Below, one piece after another: positions 35,090 through 43,954 of a stretch of DNA of 64,000 bases; positions within the stretch are counted from its first letter, which is position 1; each line of letters starts with the position of its first letter. Made by a program: the position numbers and the translations under genes. The notes beneath the pieces were generated by a model. That model ran no database searches. It was given only the letters and a program-made list of their open reading frames with translations, and was not told the origin of the DNA. Source of the stretch: Bacillota bacterium. Lineage in GTDB: Bacteria; Bacillota; Clostridia; Acetivibrionales; DSM-1351. The stretch covers positions 1 to 64,000 of the forward strand of contig JAEYTP010000040.1 of NCBI GenBank assembly GCA_023433945.1, in the 5' to 3' direction.

Positions 35090-36796
35090 ATGAGTAATAA
35101 ACCGTTGTATGCAGTTAGGAAGATTGTAAACCTAAAGGATATGATTGAACAAAGCGCTAATATTTATAGCGACAGAAGTGCCTTTTTGATAAAAGAAAAA
35201 GGAAATCCTGATTACATTCCTGTCACCTATAGCAACTTTAAAAGGGATATCGATTCATTGGGAACTGCCCTCATAAGCTTAGGATTAAAGGGCAAAAAGA
35301 TTGCAATTATCGGGGAAAACAGATACGAATGGGCAACATCATACTTAGGCGTAGTAAATGGTACTGGAATAGTTGTACCGTTAGACAAAGAGCTCCCAGC
35401 TAATGAAATTGAAAACTGCTTGCAGCGTTCACAAGCAGATGCTGTTATTTTTTCCGGCACAGTACTTGGCAACATTAAAAATGTTCTAAGTAACATAGAA
35501 GGTTGTAGCTACTTTATCAATATGGACCTTGAAGAGGATGCAGATGGAATACTTTCTTACAAGAAGTTACTCAAAAAGGGCCATGATTTGCTAGACCAGG
35601 GGAATAGAGAATTCGTAGATGCCAAGATTAATAATGAAGAAATGAGTGTTCTGCTATTTACATCAGGTACTACCGAAAAGTCAAAGGCAGTAATGCTTTC
35701 TCATAGAAATATATGTGAAAACCTGATGGCAATGTGCTCAATGCTTTATATTGATGAAAAGGATGTATTCTTATCGGTATTGCCATTACATCATACCTAT
35801 GAATGTACCTGCGGCTTTCTATGCCAGATGTACAGGGGATGTTGTATAGCCTTCTGTGAAGGTCTCAGGTATATTGTAAAGAATCTTGCCCAAGCGAAGG
35901 TTACCATGATGAATGGTGTACCACTTGTGTTTGAATCCATTTACAAACAGCTTATAAATACGGTCAAAAAACAGGGCGGAATGAAAAAGCTGCAATTCGG
36001 TATCAAGCTTACAAATGGACTTAAGGCCATAGGAATTGATGTAAAGAGAAAGATTTTTGCTCAGATACATGATGCACTTGGAGGGCACCTGAGATTATTT
36101 ATCAGTGGGGCTGCCGCTATTGACCCTATGGTTGCAAAAGGCTTTAGAGATATAGGAATTCAGCTGGTACAGGGATATGGTCTGACGGAATGTGCACCTA
36201 TTGTTGGCTTGAACAGGGATTGTTGGTTCAAGGATGATGCAGCGGGTTTACCATTACCAGGGCTTACTGTTGTGATTGATAGCCCTAATTCTGAAGGTAT
36301 TGGTGAAATAACGGTTAAGGGTCCTAGTGTAATGATGGGTTACTACGAGAATGCTGAAGCTACTGCCGCAGCTATTCGTGATGGCTGGTTCTACACAGGA
36401 GATATGGGCTTTATAGATTCTGATGGATTTATTCATATTACCGGTAGAAAGAAGAACGTTATAGTAACTAAGAATGGAAAGAATATTTACCCTGAAGAAA
36501 TAGAAACGCTACTTAACAGAAGTGAATATATAAATGAATCTCTTGTATATGGAAAAGAAACTTCTGATGATGTAGTAGTTTGTGCTGATATTGTACCCAA
36601 CAAGGAAAAGTATGAAGAAGACAAGCAGAACGGCATTCTTGGGCAACTAAGCTTGGAAGAGGTCATAAATTCAGAGGTAAAGAGGATAAATAAGGAGTTG
36701 GTCACTTACAAGTATGTAAAGGAAGTCAACTTGAGGGATGAAGAATTCGAAAAAACTACTACCAAGAAGATAAAGAGATATAAGCAGAATCATTAA
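35090..36796 (+). CDS. AMP-forming long-chain acyl-CoA ligase/synthetase
   Basis: A 568-residue adenylate-forming enzyme. The P-loop is LLFTSGTTEKSKAVMLSHRN (residues about 185-205). The adenine-binding motif is VQGYGLTECAP (about 362-372). The A8 hinge region reads YTGDMGFIDSDGFIHITGRK, and the catalytic Lys is in the C-terminal TTTKKIKR. It activates a carboxylic acid, probably fatty, with ATP and CoA. TEKSKA departs slightly from the usual TGxPKG pattern. GAAAGGATGG precedes the ATG. The gap to the neighbouring IMPase gene is 57 bases, so co-transcription is possible. Confidence 0.9.
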   Translation: MSNKPLYAVRKIVNLKDMIEQSANIYSDRSAFLIKEKGNPDYIPVTYSNFKRDIDSLGTALISLGLKGKKIAIIGENRYEWATSYLGVVNGTGIVVPLDKELPANEIENCLQRSQADAVIFSGTVLGNIKNVLSNIEGCSYFINMDLEEDADGILSYKKLLKKGHDLLDQGNREFVDAKINNEEMSVLLFTSGTTEKSKAVMLSHRNICENLMAMCSMLYIDEKDVFLSVLPLHHTYECTCGFLCQMYRGCCIAFCEGLRYIVKNLAQAKVTMMNGVPLVFESIYKQLINTVKKQGGMKKLQFGIKLTNGLKAIGIDVKRKIFAQIHDALGGHLRLFISGAAAIDPMVAKGFRDIGIQLVQGYGLTECAPIVGLNRDCWFKDDAAGLPLPGLTVVIDSPNSEGIGEITVKGPSVMMGYYENAEATAAAIRDGWFYTGDMGFIDSDGFIHITGRKKNVIVTKNGKNIYPEEIETLLNRSEYINESLVYGKETSDDVVVCADIVPNKEKYEEDKQNGILGQLSLEEVINSEVKRINKELVTYKYVKEVNLRDEEFEKTTTKKIKRYKQNH

Positions 36797-36853
36797 GATT
36801 GTATTAATTAGTTGTCAACCTTATATATGTCAAGTTAAATTGGAGAAAACGGG

Positions 36854-37627
36854 ATGGATTCAGCTATTAACGCAGCAAAGGATTTAGTAAGAGAAGCGGC
36901 AAAATTATTATTGGATAGTATAGATGAAAGCAAGATAGTAAGTAAGACTGGTACTGCAAATTTTGTAACCGAGATTGATATTAAGGTGCAGGAATTTATT
37001 GTAGCAGGTTTAAAAGAAATACTACCGCAGAGCAATATTATTGCAGAGGAAACGGAACATCAGAAGTTTTTCCATGGAACATATACATGGATTCTTGACC
37101 CAGTTGACGGTACAACAAATCTGATGTACGGGTATAAATACTCAGCTATTTCATTAGGGCTGCTAAAGGAAGGCGTACCTTATGCGGGCATAGTGTATAA
37201 TCCTTTTATTGGCGATATGTTTTTTGCTGTAAAGGACTGTGGGGCATTTGTAAATGACCAGCCTATCAAGGTGACAGCAAACAAAAAGCTATCAGACAGC
37301 CTTATTTCAGTCGGAACTTCTCCTTACGATAGAACTAAAGCTGATGAGACCTTCCGTATCACTAAAAATGTATTTGACAAATGCAGGGATATAAGACGCT
37401 CTGGTTCTGCTGCAATGGACCTTTGTAATGTGGCGGCAGGAAGAGCGGATGGCTTCTATGAAATGGAGTTACAACCTTGGGATTATGCTGCTAGCGCCAT
37501 TATTTTGCAGGAGGCAGGGGGGAGAATATCCGATTGGTATGGTAAGCCTGTAGACTTTTTGAGTAAGCTGCCGGTAGTTGCATCCAATGGGTATATTCAC
37601 GAGGAGCTGCTCGAAGAACTAAAATAA
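36854..37627 (+). CDS. Inositol monophosphatase family protein
   Basis: A 257-residue member of the Li+-sensitive phosphatase family with all metal-binding motifs: AEETE (about 65-69), WILDPVDGTTNL (D82, D85) and PWDYAASAIILQEAGG near the C terminus. Members hydrolyse inositol phosphate, or other sugar or nucleotide phosphates (SuhB/CysQ-like). GGAG lies eight bases before the ATG. A second family member is encoded at 59926 in the accessory cassette. They share the family motifs but differ widely elsewhere, so they are not a recent duplication. Confidence 0.92.
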   Translation: MDSAINAAKDLVREAAKLLLDSIDESKIVSKTGTANFVTEIDIKVQEFIVAGLKEILPQSNIIAEETEHQKFFHGTYTWILDPVDGTTNLMYGYKYSAISLGLLKEGVPYAGIVYNPFIGDMFFAVKDCGAFVNDQPIKVTANKKLSDSLISVGTSPYDRTKADETFRITKNVFDKCRDIRRSGSAAMDLCNVAAGRADGFYEMELQPWDYAASAIILQEAGGRISDWYGKPVDFLSKLPVVASNGYIHEELLEELK

Positions 37628-37654
37628 ATTCTATTTTTTGAGTACTGTAATATA

Positions 37655-37687
37655 GACTATTAGGAAATATCCTGATAGTCTTTTTTA
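37655..37687 (+). terminator. Rho-independent terminator after the IMPase gene
   Basis: GACTATTAGGA-AATA-TCCTGATAGTC has one T-G mismatch in an 11-bp stem, followed by TTTTTT. Confidence 0.85.
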
Positions 37688-37714
37688 TTAATATATGTCA
37701 AGTTAAAAAATTTT

Positions 37715-37860
37715 GAAAAATATAAACATTTGTTAATCATATTTGCAGAATATAAACATTTGTTAATCATATTTGCAGAATATAGACATTCGGTTAAATA
37801 ATATATGTGAAATAAACATTGGTTAATAATATTTGTGAACAGTATGATTTTGTTCACAGA
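37715..37860. repeat. About 30-bp tandem repeat plus small palindrome upstream of the MutS-like gene
   Basis: AATATAAACATTTGTTAATC plus ATATTTGCAG occurs twice almost exactly, with two more diverged copies to about 37832. It is followed by TGTGAAC (37834-37840) and GTTCACA (37852-37858), a 7-bp inverted repeat that may be an operator or a weak hairpin. No gene lies between 37628 and 37935. Confidence 0.7.
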
Positions 37861-37935
37861 CAATACATGTATGAACAATAAATGGTTTTCGAAGTAAGTG
37901 TTCTTGTGTATACTATGGAGAGGAGGCTTGATAAA

Positions 37936-39801
37936 ATGAATGGTTCTTCGTTAACATACAAGAGAAGAGTGAGTAAATATGAAAGGCTGCTTGAAAAGTA
38001 CAAAAACATAGCAAGCAGCTTAGGTAATTATAAGTTGATTACTGTACTTATTGGTATAGCATTAGCTCTATTATTATATAACTTGGATTTTTATATAATG
38101 CTCGCAGCTCAATTAATTGCTTTCATTGTGTTGTTTATCATTCTCAATGGAGCTCAGAACAAGATAATTACAAAAAGAAATTATTGCAAAGCTATGCGCG
38201 AGATTAACCAGCAATGCTATTTGAGAGCTAATAGTGAATGGAAGAGATTTTTAGATAATGGTGAGGAGTATGTAAATTCGGAGCATAGCTTCTCAAATGA
38301 CCTTGACTTGTTTGGCGTCGGTTCTTTATTCCAAATGATAAATATGACAGCAACTTATTCGGGCAGGCAGCATTTATCAGATATGCTAGTGACACCACTA
38401 AAAACAGGACAGGAAATATATAGAAGACAAGATGCTATCAAGGAATTATCACATAAGCAGCTATTCAGGCATAGGCTTTTGGCATATGCTCTTGATATAA
38501 ACAGTGCAACACTATTTGAAGAAGAAACAACACATAGGGGAAAAAGTAAGTTGCTCTCTGGTATGCTCAAGAATATGGACAAGGTATTTGAGTGGGCGGC
38601 TTCAAAAGATCCCTTGTATTGTGCACCCTGGTTTAGAACCTTGATTTATGCACTACCCTGCTTTACTTTTGTTACTTTTATTCTGGGCCTGCTTGGGATA
38701 TCAACTTTATTTATTCCTCTTATAACACTAATTGTTCAGTTCATCATGCTGGGGTATAAATTAAATATCAGAAGCAGAAGCTTTGAACTTGTTGAGAAAA
38801 ATAAGAATAGTCTTAATACTTACACCAAACTTCTTTTGCTAATAGAGAATGAAAAGTTTGAGAGCGACCTTTTAAAGGACATTAAGGGAAGCTTCAAAAA
38901 TAGTAAAGGGAAAAGTGCGTCAAAACAGCTAGAAGGTCTGTCTAAGGTATGGAACATGATTGCAGATAGGTATAATATGCTGCATTTTTTTGTGAATGTT
39001 ATTACGCTTTGGGACTATCACTGTATGGTAGCACTTGAAAAGTGGAAGGCAGAGAGTGGGAGTAGTCTAAAGAAATGGTTTGACAGCATAGGTGAGATTG
39101 AAGCACTAGCAAGTCTATCAATATTGCACCACGATAATAAAGACTTTACTTTCCCTAAAGTATTAAATCAAAATGAGGAAATATATGCTAGGGAGCTTGC
39201 TCATCCATTGTTATCATCTGATAGAAAAGCAAATGACATAAAAATAGGCGGCAAAGCACCTGTTATCCTCATTACCGGATCAAACATGTCGGGTAAAAGC
39301 ACTTTTTTAAGAACTGTAGGTATCTCTATGTTGCTAACCTATATCGGAGCACCGGTCTGTGCCGCGGAATTTAGGTGTCCGATATTAAATATTTATGCGT
39401 GCATGAAGACTAGCGACAATCTATCTGCGAATATATCATCCTTTTATGCTGAACTTCTAAGGGTAAAGATGATTGTTGAAGCAGTTGATAGGTGTGAAGA
39501 AGTATTCTTTTTGCTGGATGAAATCTTCAAAGGTACTAATTCCATGGACAGACATTTAGGGGCAGAAGCATTGATAAATCAGCTAATATCAAGAGGTGCT
39601 TGGGGAATGGTTTCAACTCATGACCTTGAACTTGGGGAAATGGAAAAGCAGAGTGGAGGTAAAATTCTCAATTATCACTTCAAAGAATACTATGAAGACG
39701 ATAAGATATTTTTTGATTACAAAATAAGAAAAGGTGTATCTGATACAAGGAATGCTGCCTTCTTAATGAAAATAGCAGGGGTGAGTTTCAAAAAAAATTA
39801 A
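37936..39801 (+). CDS. Membrane-associated MutS-family ATPase
   Basis: A 621-residue protein. Near the N terminus it has a pair of membrane helices (about 30-70), a second pair around residues 215-270, and then the MutS core and ATPase. Walker A is LITGSNMSGKST (about 446-457), Walker B is FFLLDEIFKGTNSMDR, and the switch His is in MVSTHDLELG. It lacks the mismatch-recognition domain I and the MutS2 Smr domain. So it is a MutS-related membrane ATPase of unknown function, not a repair protein proper. ATG 37936 follows AGGAGG by nine bases; the longer frame from 37882 includes that site. Confidence 0.82.
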   Translation: MNGSSLTYKRRVSKYERLLEKYKNIASSLGNYKLITVLIGIALALLLYNLDFYIMLAAQLIAFIVLFIILNGAQNKIITKRNYCKAMREINQQCYLRANSEWKRFLDNGEEYVNSEHSFSNDLDLFGVGSLFQMINMTATYSGRQHLSDMLVTPLKTGQEIYRRQDAIKELSHKQLFRHRLLAYALDINSATLFEEETTHRGKSKLLSGMLKNMDKVFEWAASKDPLYCAPWFRTLIYALPCFTFVTFILGLLGISTLFIPLITLIVQFIMLGYKLNIRSRSFELVEKNKNSLNTYTKLLLLIENEKFESDLLKDIKGSFKNSKGKSASKQLEGLSKVWNMIADRYNMLHFFVNVITLWDYHCMVALEKWKAESGSSLKKWFDSIGEIEALASLSILHHDNKDFTFPKVLNQNEEIYARELAHPLLSSDRKANDIKIGGKAPVILITGSNMSGKSTFLRTVGISMLLTYIGAPVCAAEFRCPILNIYACMKTSDNLSANISSFYAELLRVKMIVEAVDRCEEVFFLLDEIFKGTNSMDRHLGAEALINQLISRGAWGMVSTHDLELGEMEKQSGGKILNYHFKEYYEDDKIFFDYKIRKGVSDTRNAAFLMKIAGVSFKKN

Positions 39802-39884
39802 CATATCTTGTTTAATATTTCTTCAATGCAAAGCATATAATTTGTTTGACAGCTTGTATATGTGTTAGCAAAGGAGTGAATTTA

Positions 39885-40382
39885 ATGAAGAATATTTTCA
39901 AGGTAAATGGTGATTTTTCACTCAAAAGACTTATTATCAGCATAGCAATTCCATTGATGGTAGGTGGCTTGAGCGGACTTCTTTCCATGGGTGGAATGGA
40001 AGCATACTCTCAACTTAAACAGCCCCCTCTTTCGCCACCCGGTTGGGTATTTGGGGTTGTATGGCCGATATTGTATATATTAATGGGTTTAGCATTTTAC
40101 CGTATTTGGATGCTTGACTATGAAAATGAGCCCGTTAAGGATGCACTATTTTATTATTGGGCACAATTGATATTTAATTTTTTGTGGAGCATTTTATTCT
40201 TTGGATTAGGCATGCATTTTCTGGCACTTATCGATTTGATAATTTTGTGGGTATTTATACTGATAACAATTATAAAATTCTATCGGTTGGATAAAGCAGC
40301 CGGTTTGTTGTTGGTACCTTACCTGTTATGGGTAACATTCGCAGCATACCTCAATTTGATGGTATGGATTCTAAATAGGTAG
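39885..40382 (+). CDS. tspO: TspO/MBR family protein
   Basis: A 165-residue five-helix membrane protein. The signature KQPPLSPPGWVFGVVWPILY (residues about 46-65) follows helix 1, and YWAQLIFNFLWSILFF precedes helix 4. TspO proteins bind tetrapyrroles and are linked to porphyrin handling and stress. There is an N-terminal extension of about 15 residues (KNIFKVNGDFSLKR). ATG 39885 follows AAAGGAG at seven bases, so the upstream in-frame start at 39846 is not used. The gene's end is duplicated downstream (repeat at 40362). Confidence 0.9.
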   Translation: MKNIFKVNGDFSLKRLIISIAIPLMVGGLSGLLSMGGMEAYSQLKQPPLSPPGWVFGVVWPILYILMGLAFYRIWMLDYENEPVKDALFYYWAQLIFNFLWSILFFGLGMHFLALIDLIILWVFILITIIKFYRLDKAAGLLLVPYLLWVTFAAYLNLMVWILNR

Positions 40383-40560
40383 GATATTGGTAGAAATAAG
40401 ACACAAACCTTTTGTATTTCCTTTTAGTATGTATTCTAAATTTGTTGGATATAAGTAGAAATAATTAGGCAAACATCATGTATTTCCTTTTAGTAGGAAT
40501 TCTTAATTAGCAGGATATTGGTAGAAGGCAGATGCAAATATATTATAGGCAGAAATATAA
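40362..40560. repeat. About 65-bp tandem repeat derived from the tspO 3' end
   Basis: Three units start at GGTATGGATTCTAAATAGGT (about 40361, containing the tspO TAG), GTATGTATTCTAAATTTGTT (about 40427) and GTAGGAATTCTTAATTAGCA (about 40492). Each continues with GGATAT--GTAGAA, and the first two with TGTATTTCCTTTTA. Confidence 0.8.
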
Positions 40561-40573
40561 ATCAGGGATGGTT

Positions 40574-40630
40574 GTCCAGGCAGCAACCTCTGCTTCATAC
40601 GGGCAGAGGTTGCTGCCTGGACCTTTTCAT
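40574..40630 (+). terminator. Very long perfect hairpin, probable terminator
   Basis: A 20-bp perfect stem, GTCCAGGCAGCAACCTCTGC (40574-40593) with its complement (40603-40622), and a 9-base loop. It is followed by CTTTTCAT. It is G/C-rich against an AT-rich background. It probably ends tspO transcription, although its length is unusual. Confidence 0.65.
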
Positions 40631-40707
40631 CGGGTAAAATATCTTATTTATATCACTGCGTATAGCAAATTTAGTATTACATCCATGTCAGGATGTACCA
40701 CTCTTTC

Positions 40708-40803
40708 TGCTATTGCTCTCTTTATGGACATTTATATTGGCTATTGCTCTCTTTGTGGAGATTTATATTGGAGATTGGTCTCTTAAGGGAGCTCTATATT
40801 GGG
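40708..40803. repeat. 31-bp tandem repeat (three units)
   Basis: CTATTGCTCTCTTTATGGAC plus ATTTATATTGG recurs as CTATTGCTCTCTTTGTGGAG... and AGATTGGTCTCTTAAGGGAG..., just after the stop side of the small reverse-strand gene. Confidence 0.75.
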
Positions 40804-40809
40804 TGTAAC

Positions 40810-40932
40810 TTATTTCGGGCTGGGTGCATTCTTCCTGTTTGCTCCCTTTGACATGCGTCTCCTATCTTCAAGATGCTGAGTATCACTTTTCGTATTCATT
40901 CCATCTGATTTGGTGCTTTTATTCTTTCCCAT
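40810..40932 (-). CDS. Small basic protein of unknown function (40 aa)
   Basis: An ATG with AAGGAAGG about nine bases upstream opens a 40-residue frame starting MGKNKSTKSDGMNTKSDTQH and ending SKGANRKNAPSPK. It is hydrophilic, Lys/Asn/Ser-rich and without a membrane segment. I recognise no family. It parallels the 45-residue protein at 4606-4743 in size, in its start (M-x-K-K/N) and in its basic end with a K-N/K-A-x-P pattern. Such composition is common in minor spore proteins, which is an inference only. It lies between two repeat arrays. Confidence 0.5.
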   Translation of the reverse strand: MGKNKSTKSDGMNTKSDTQHLEDRRRMSKGANRKNAPSPK

Positions 40933-40959
40933 GTTATTGTTCCTTCCTTTTATTATTGT

Positions 40960-41210
40960 TCCATGAGTTTACTTTTGTTCCCTGTATTTATTACAGTACC
41001 TGAGTGTGTTATTATTCCTTGCATTTATTACAGTACCTGAGTGTGTTGTTATTCCTTGCATTTATTACAGTACCTGAGTTTGTTATTGTTCCCTGCATTT
41101 ATTACAGTACCTAGGTATTTTATTTTTCCCTGCATTTATTACAGTACCCGAGATTGTTATTGTTCCATGAATATTATTATGTCCTTCCTTTACTGTTACC
41201 TGTGTTTATA
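40960..41210. repeat. 37-bp tandem repeat ending in the P-ATPase gene tail
   Basis: TTTATTACAGTACCTGAGTG and variants start at 40987, 41024, 41061, 41098 and 41135, exactly 37 bases apart, with TTATTGTTCCCTGCA between them. The reverse-strand stop and last codons of the P-ATPase gene (41177-41203) read TTATGTCCTTCCTTTACTGT then TACCTGTGTT. This aligns with the unit at roughly two bases in three. Confidence 0.75.
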
Positions 41211-43795
41211 GATTTTGATATCTGAATGACTACCAACGACAAAAGAGACAATGCTATTACAGCAGTTAAATGTGAGGTTATTAAGGTATCAATTGTGAAA
41301 AGACTCTGTAGCACTGGTACAGTTATTACTAAAGATAACAGTAGTACTCCAACGGCCAAAGCTCCCCATATAAATTTGTTTGTAAACAAACCAATTTTAT
41401 AGATTGGCTTATTTGAACGACAATTAAAGCCATGCAGAAGTCTTGATAGAGTGAGTACTGCGAAGGCCATTGTGCTTGCTAACGAAGCTCCGCCAGCCTT
41501 TAGTCCCAGGTAGAAGGATATCAAGGTGCAAACCGCAATAACTAAACCTTCAAAAACTACATGAGTTAGAAATGACTTATTGAGTAGTGGCTCTTTTATG
41601 TCCCGTGGTTTACTGCTCATTGCATCCTTTCTATAAGGCTCTAATCCTAGCGCAATAGCGGGTAGCGAATCGGTCAAAAGGTTTATAAACAAAAGGTGCA
41701 TGGCTGTAAATGGGAGCGGTAGAGCCACTATTGAGGTATATAATACGGTAAGTATACCTGCGGTATTGCCAGAGAGCAAAAACTTTATAGAGTTCTTAAT
41801 GTTTGAATATATACTTCTTCCATTGGATACAGCTTTTACAATGGTTGCAAAATTGTCGTCCACAAGAATCATTGCAGCCGCATCTTTTGCAACCTCTGTA
41901 CCAACCTTACCCATTGCTACACCTATATCAGCCTGCTTTAAGGCAGGTGCGTCGTTTACTCCGTCACCCGTCATTGCTACAACGTTTCCGATGTCCTGCC
42001 AAGCTCTAACTATTCTAATTTTATGTTCGGGTGATACTCTCGCATATACAGCTACATTTTTAACTTCATCGCGCAATTGCTCATCGGACAGGTTTTCTAC
42101 TTCACTACCTTCTATAGCTCTGGAATCATCAGTCAAAATACCAATTTCCTTGGCAATTGCCGAGGCAGTAACCTTGTGGTCACCTGTAATCATTACAGGC
42201 TTAATTCCTGCTACAATACAGTCTGCAACAGCCTGCTTGGATTCTGCCCTTGGAGGGTCTATCATTGCAATGAGCCCCAAGAACGCCATATCTTCCTCAT
42301 CCTTTAGTGTAAGCTCCACTTGCTGTGGAAAGGTCTTATAGCAAAAAGCAAGAACTCTCAGCCCTTTTGAGGATAACTGATGATTGACATCTTCTATCCT
42401 CTTTATATCCTGCTCGCTAATTTGCCTTTCTCCACTTTCTGACGCTATGTGAGTTACCCTAGCAAGTATTACATCAACAGCGCCCTTTGTAAACATTACG
42501 TGGTTTCCTTCAATGTAGTGTAGGGTACTCATTAGCTTTCTTTCTGAATCAAATGGCAACTCAGATAACCTTTGGTGTTCATATCGGAGTCTATCAACAT
42601 CGATGCCTTTATCCATTGCCAGCTGAACCAGTGCAATTTCAGTGGGATCTCCAACAGCCATATCTTTATTAATATGAGCATCACTTGACAGAACGCTCAT
42701 TTTTATCAATACCCTGTGAAGATTATTGTTCAGGTCAATTTCAGCCAATTCACTAATTTTTGGGCCACAAAATAGCATTTTGACTACCATTTTGTTTTGA
42801 GTAAGTGTTCCTGTTTTATCTGAGCAGATTACCGATACACTGCCAAGACTTTCTACTGCGTGTAATTTTCGGACGATAGCATGCTCCTTTGCCATCTTTT
42901 GAGTGCCATAGGCAAGCACTATTGTTACAATTGAACTGAGTGCTTCGGGTATTGCTGCAACTGCCAGTGCCACAGCAAACATAAAGGAATCTATGACTGT
43001 ATATCCTCGTATAACATTAACTACAAAAATTACACCACATAAAACAAGAATTGCCATGGCTAGCTTTTTTCCAAAGGCATCTAAGCTGACCTGTAAAGGA
43101 GTTTGCTTGGTCTGTGCACTCTCCATAAGGGTGGCGATTTTACCTATTTCTGTATTCATTCCGGTAGCAGTAACCACTGCAAGTGCTCTTCCGTAGGTTA
43201 CCAGACTGCCTGAAAACACCATGTTCTTTCTATCACCTATGGCAACATTTGTACCATCGATTATGTCGGAATGCTTTGTAATACTTTCAGATTCTCCCGT
43301 CAGAGAGCTTTCATTAACCTGTAGACTGAAGTTTTCTATTATTCTACCATCCGCTGAAATAAAGTCTCCTGCTTCTAAATAGAGTATATCTCCTATAACA
43401 AGTTCTCTTGAGGGTATTTCCAGTCGTATATTATCTCTTATAACCTTTGCAATGGGTGAAGATAGCTTCTTTAATCCTTCAAGCGACTTTTCTGCTTTGA
43501 AGTGCTGAACTGTACCAAGCATGGAGTTGAGAATTGTTACTAGAAATATAACAATCGCACTCTCATAGTCTCCTAAGAAAATAGAGACAATACCCGCTGC
43601 TAACAGTATAAGTACCAAAAAATCTTTGAACTGAGATAGAAAAACCTTTATAAAGCTATCTTTTTTAATATTTACCAGTTCATTATAGCCATGCTTTTGC
43701 TGCCTGGCTTTTACTTCTGCGTCACCAAGACCTGTTTTTGCGGTTTGCGTATCTTCAATAACCTGCTGTACAGACAATCTGTATATTTCTTCCAT
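41177..43795 (-). CDS. Cation-transporting P-type ATPase (Ca2+ type, P2)
   Basis: An 872-residue pump of the PMR1/SERCA-like class. Motifs: TGES (in SLTGESESI), AAIPEAL in helix 4 (Ca2+ site), the phosphorylated D326 in CSDKTGTLTQNK, FTKGAVD in the nucleotide domain, and MTGDGVNDAPALKQADIGVAMG. Ten membrane helices are expected, with LLFINLLTDSLPAIALG in helix 6. It moves Ca2+ (or Mn2+) out of the cytoplasm. ATG 43795 follows AGGAG by eight bases; the GTG at 43804 lies in that site. It is monocistronic and convergent with the region after tspO. Confidence 0.94.
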   Translation of the reverse strand: MEEIYRLSVQQVIEDTQTAKTGLGDAEVKARQQKHGYNELVNIKKDSFIKVFLSQFKDFLVLILLAAGIVSIFLGDYESAIVIFLVTILNSMLGTVQHFKAEKSLEGLKKLSSPIAKVIRDNIRLEIPSRELVIGDILYLEAGDFISADGRIIENFSLQVNESSLTGESESITKHSDIIDGTNVAIGDRKNMVFSGSLVTYGRALAVVTATGMNTEIGKIATLMESAQTKQTPLQVSLDAFGKKLAMAILVLCGVIFVVNVIRGYTVIDSFMFAVALAVAAIPEALSSIVTIVLAYGTQKMAKEHAIVRKLHAVESLGSVSVICSDKTGTLTQNKMVVKMLFCGPKISELAEIDLNNNLHRVLIKMSVLSSDAHINKDMAVGDPTEIALVQLAMDKGIDVDRLRYEHQRLSELPFDSERKLMSTLHYIEGNHVMFTKGAVDVILARVTHIASESGERQISEQDIKRIEDVNHQLSSKGLRVLAFCYKTFPQQVELTLKDEEDMAFLGLIAMIDPPRAESKQAVADCIVAGIKPVMITGDHKVTASAIAKEIGILTDDSRAIEGSEVENLSDEQLRDEVKNVAVYARVSPEHKIRIVRAWQDIGNVVAMTGDGVNDAPALKQADIGVAMGKVGTEVAKDAAAMILVDDNFATIVKAVSNGRSIYSNIKNSIKFLLSGNTAGILTVLYTSIVALPLPFTAMHLLFINLLTDSLPAIALGLEPYRKDAMSSKPRDIKEPLLNKSFLTHVVFEGLVIAVCTLISFYLGLKAGGASLASTMAFAVLTLSRLLHGFNCRSNKPIYKIGLFTNKFIWGALAVGVLLLSLVITVPVLQSLFTIDTLITSHLTAVIALSLLSLVVIQISKSINTGNSKGRT

Positions 43796-43954
43796 ATCAG
43801 TCACTCCTGTGCTATTTATAGAGCGTTTCTATTAATTTTGCCATTTTGGCAATTTTAATATACGCAATAATTTGATATAATTAGTAAGTTGTATATTTTT
43901 GCATTACAAAATGGATATAATTTACATATTGAGACTATAAAGAAAGGGCTTATT

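Noticed and set aside
36854..37627. The two IMPase-family genes as a recent duplication
   Set aside because: Outside the metal motifs the proteins differ strongly, so they are separate family lines.
41700..42341. A 213-codon plus-strand frame opposite the P-ATPase gene
   Set aside because: The reverse strand encodes conserved P-ATPase motifs through this whole stretch, so the antisense frame is incidental.
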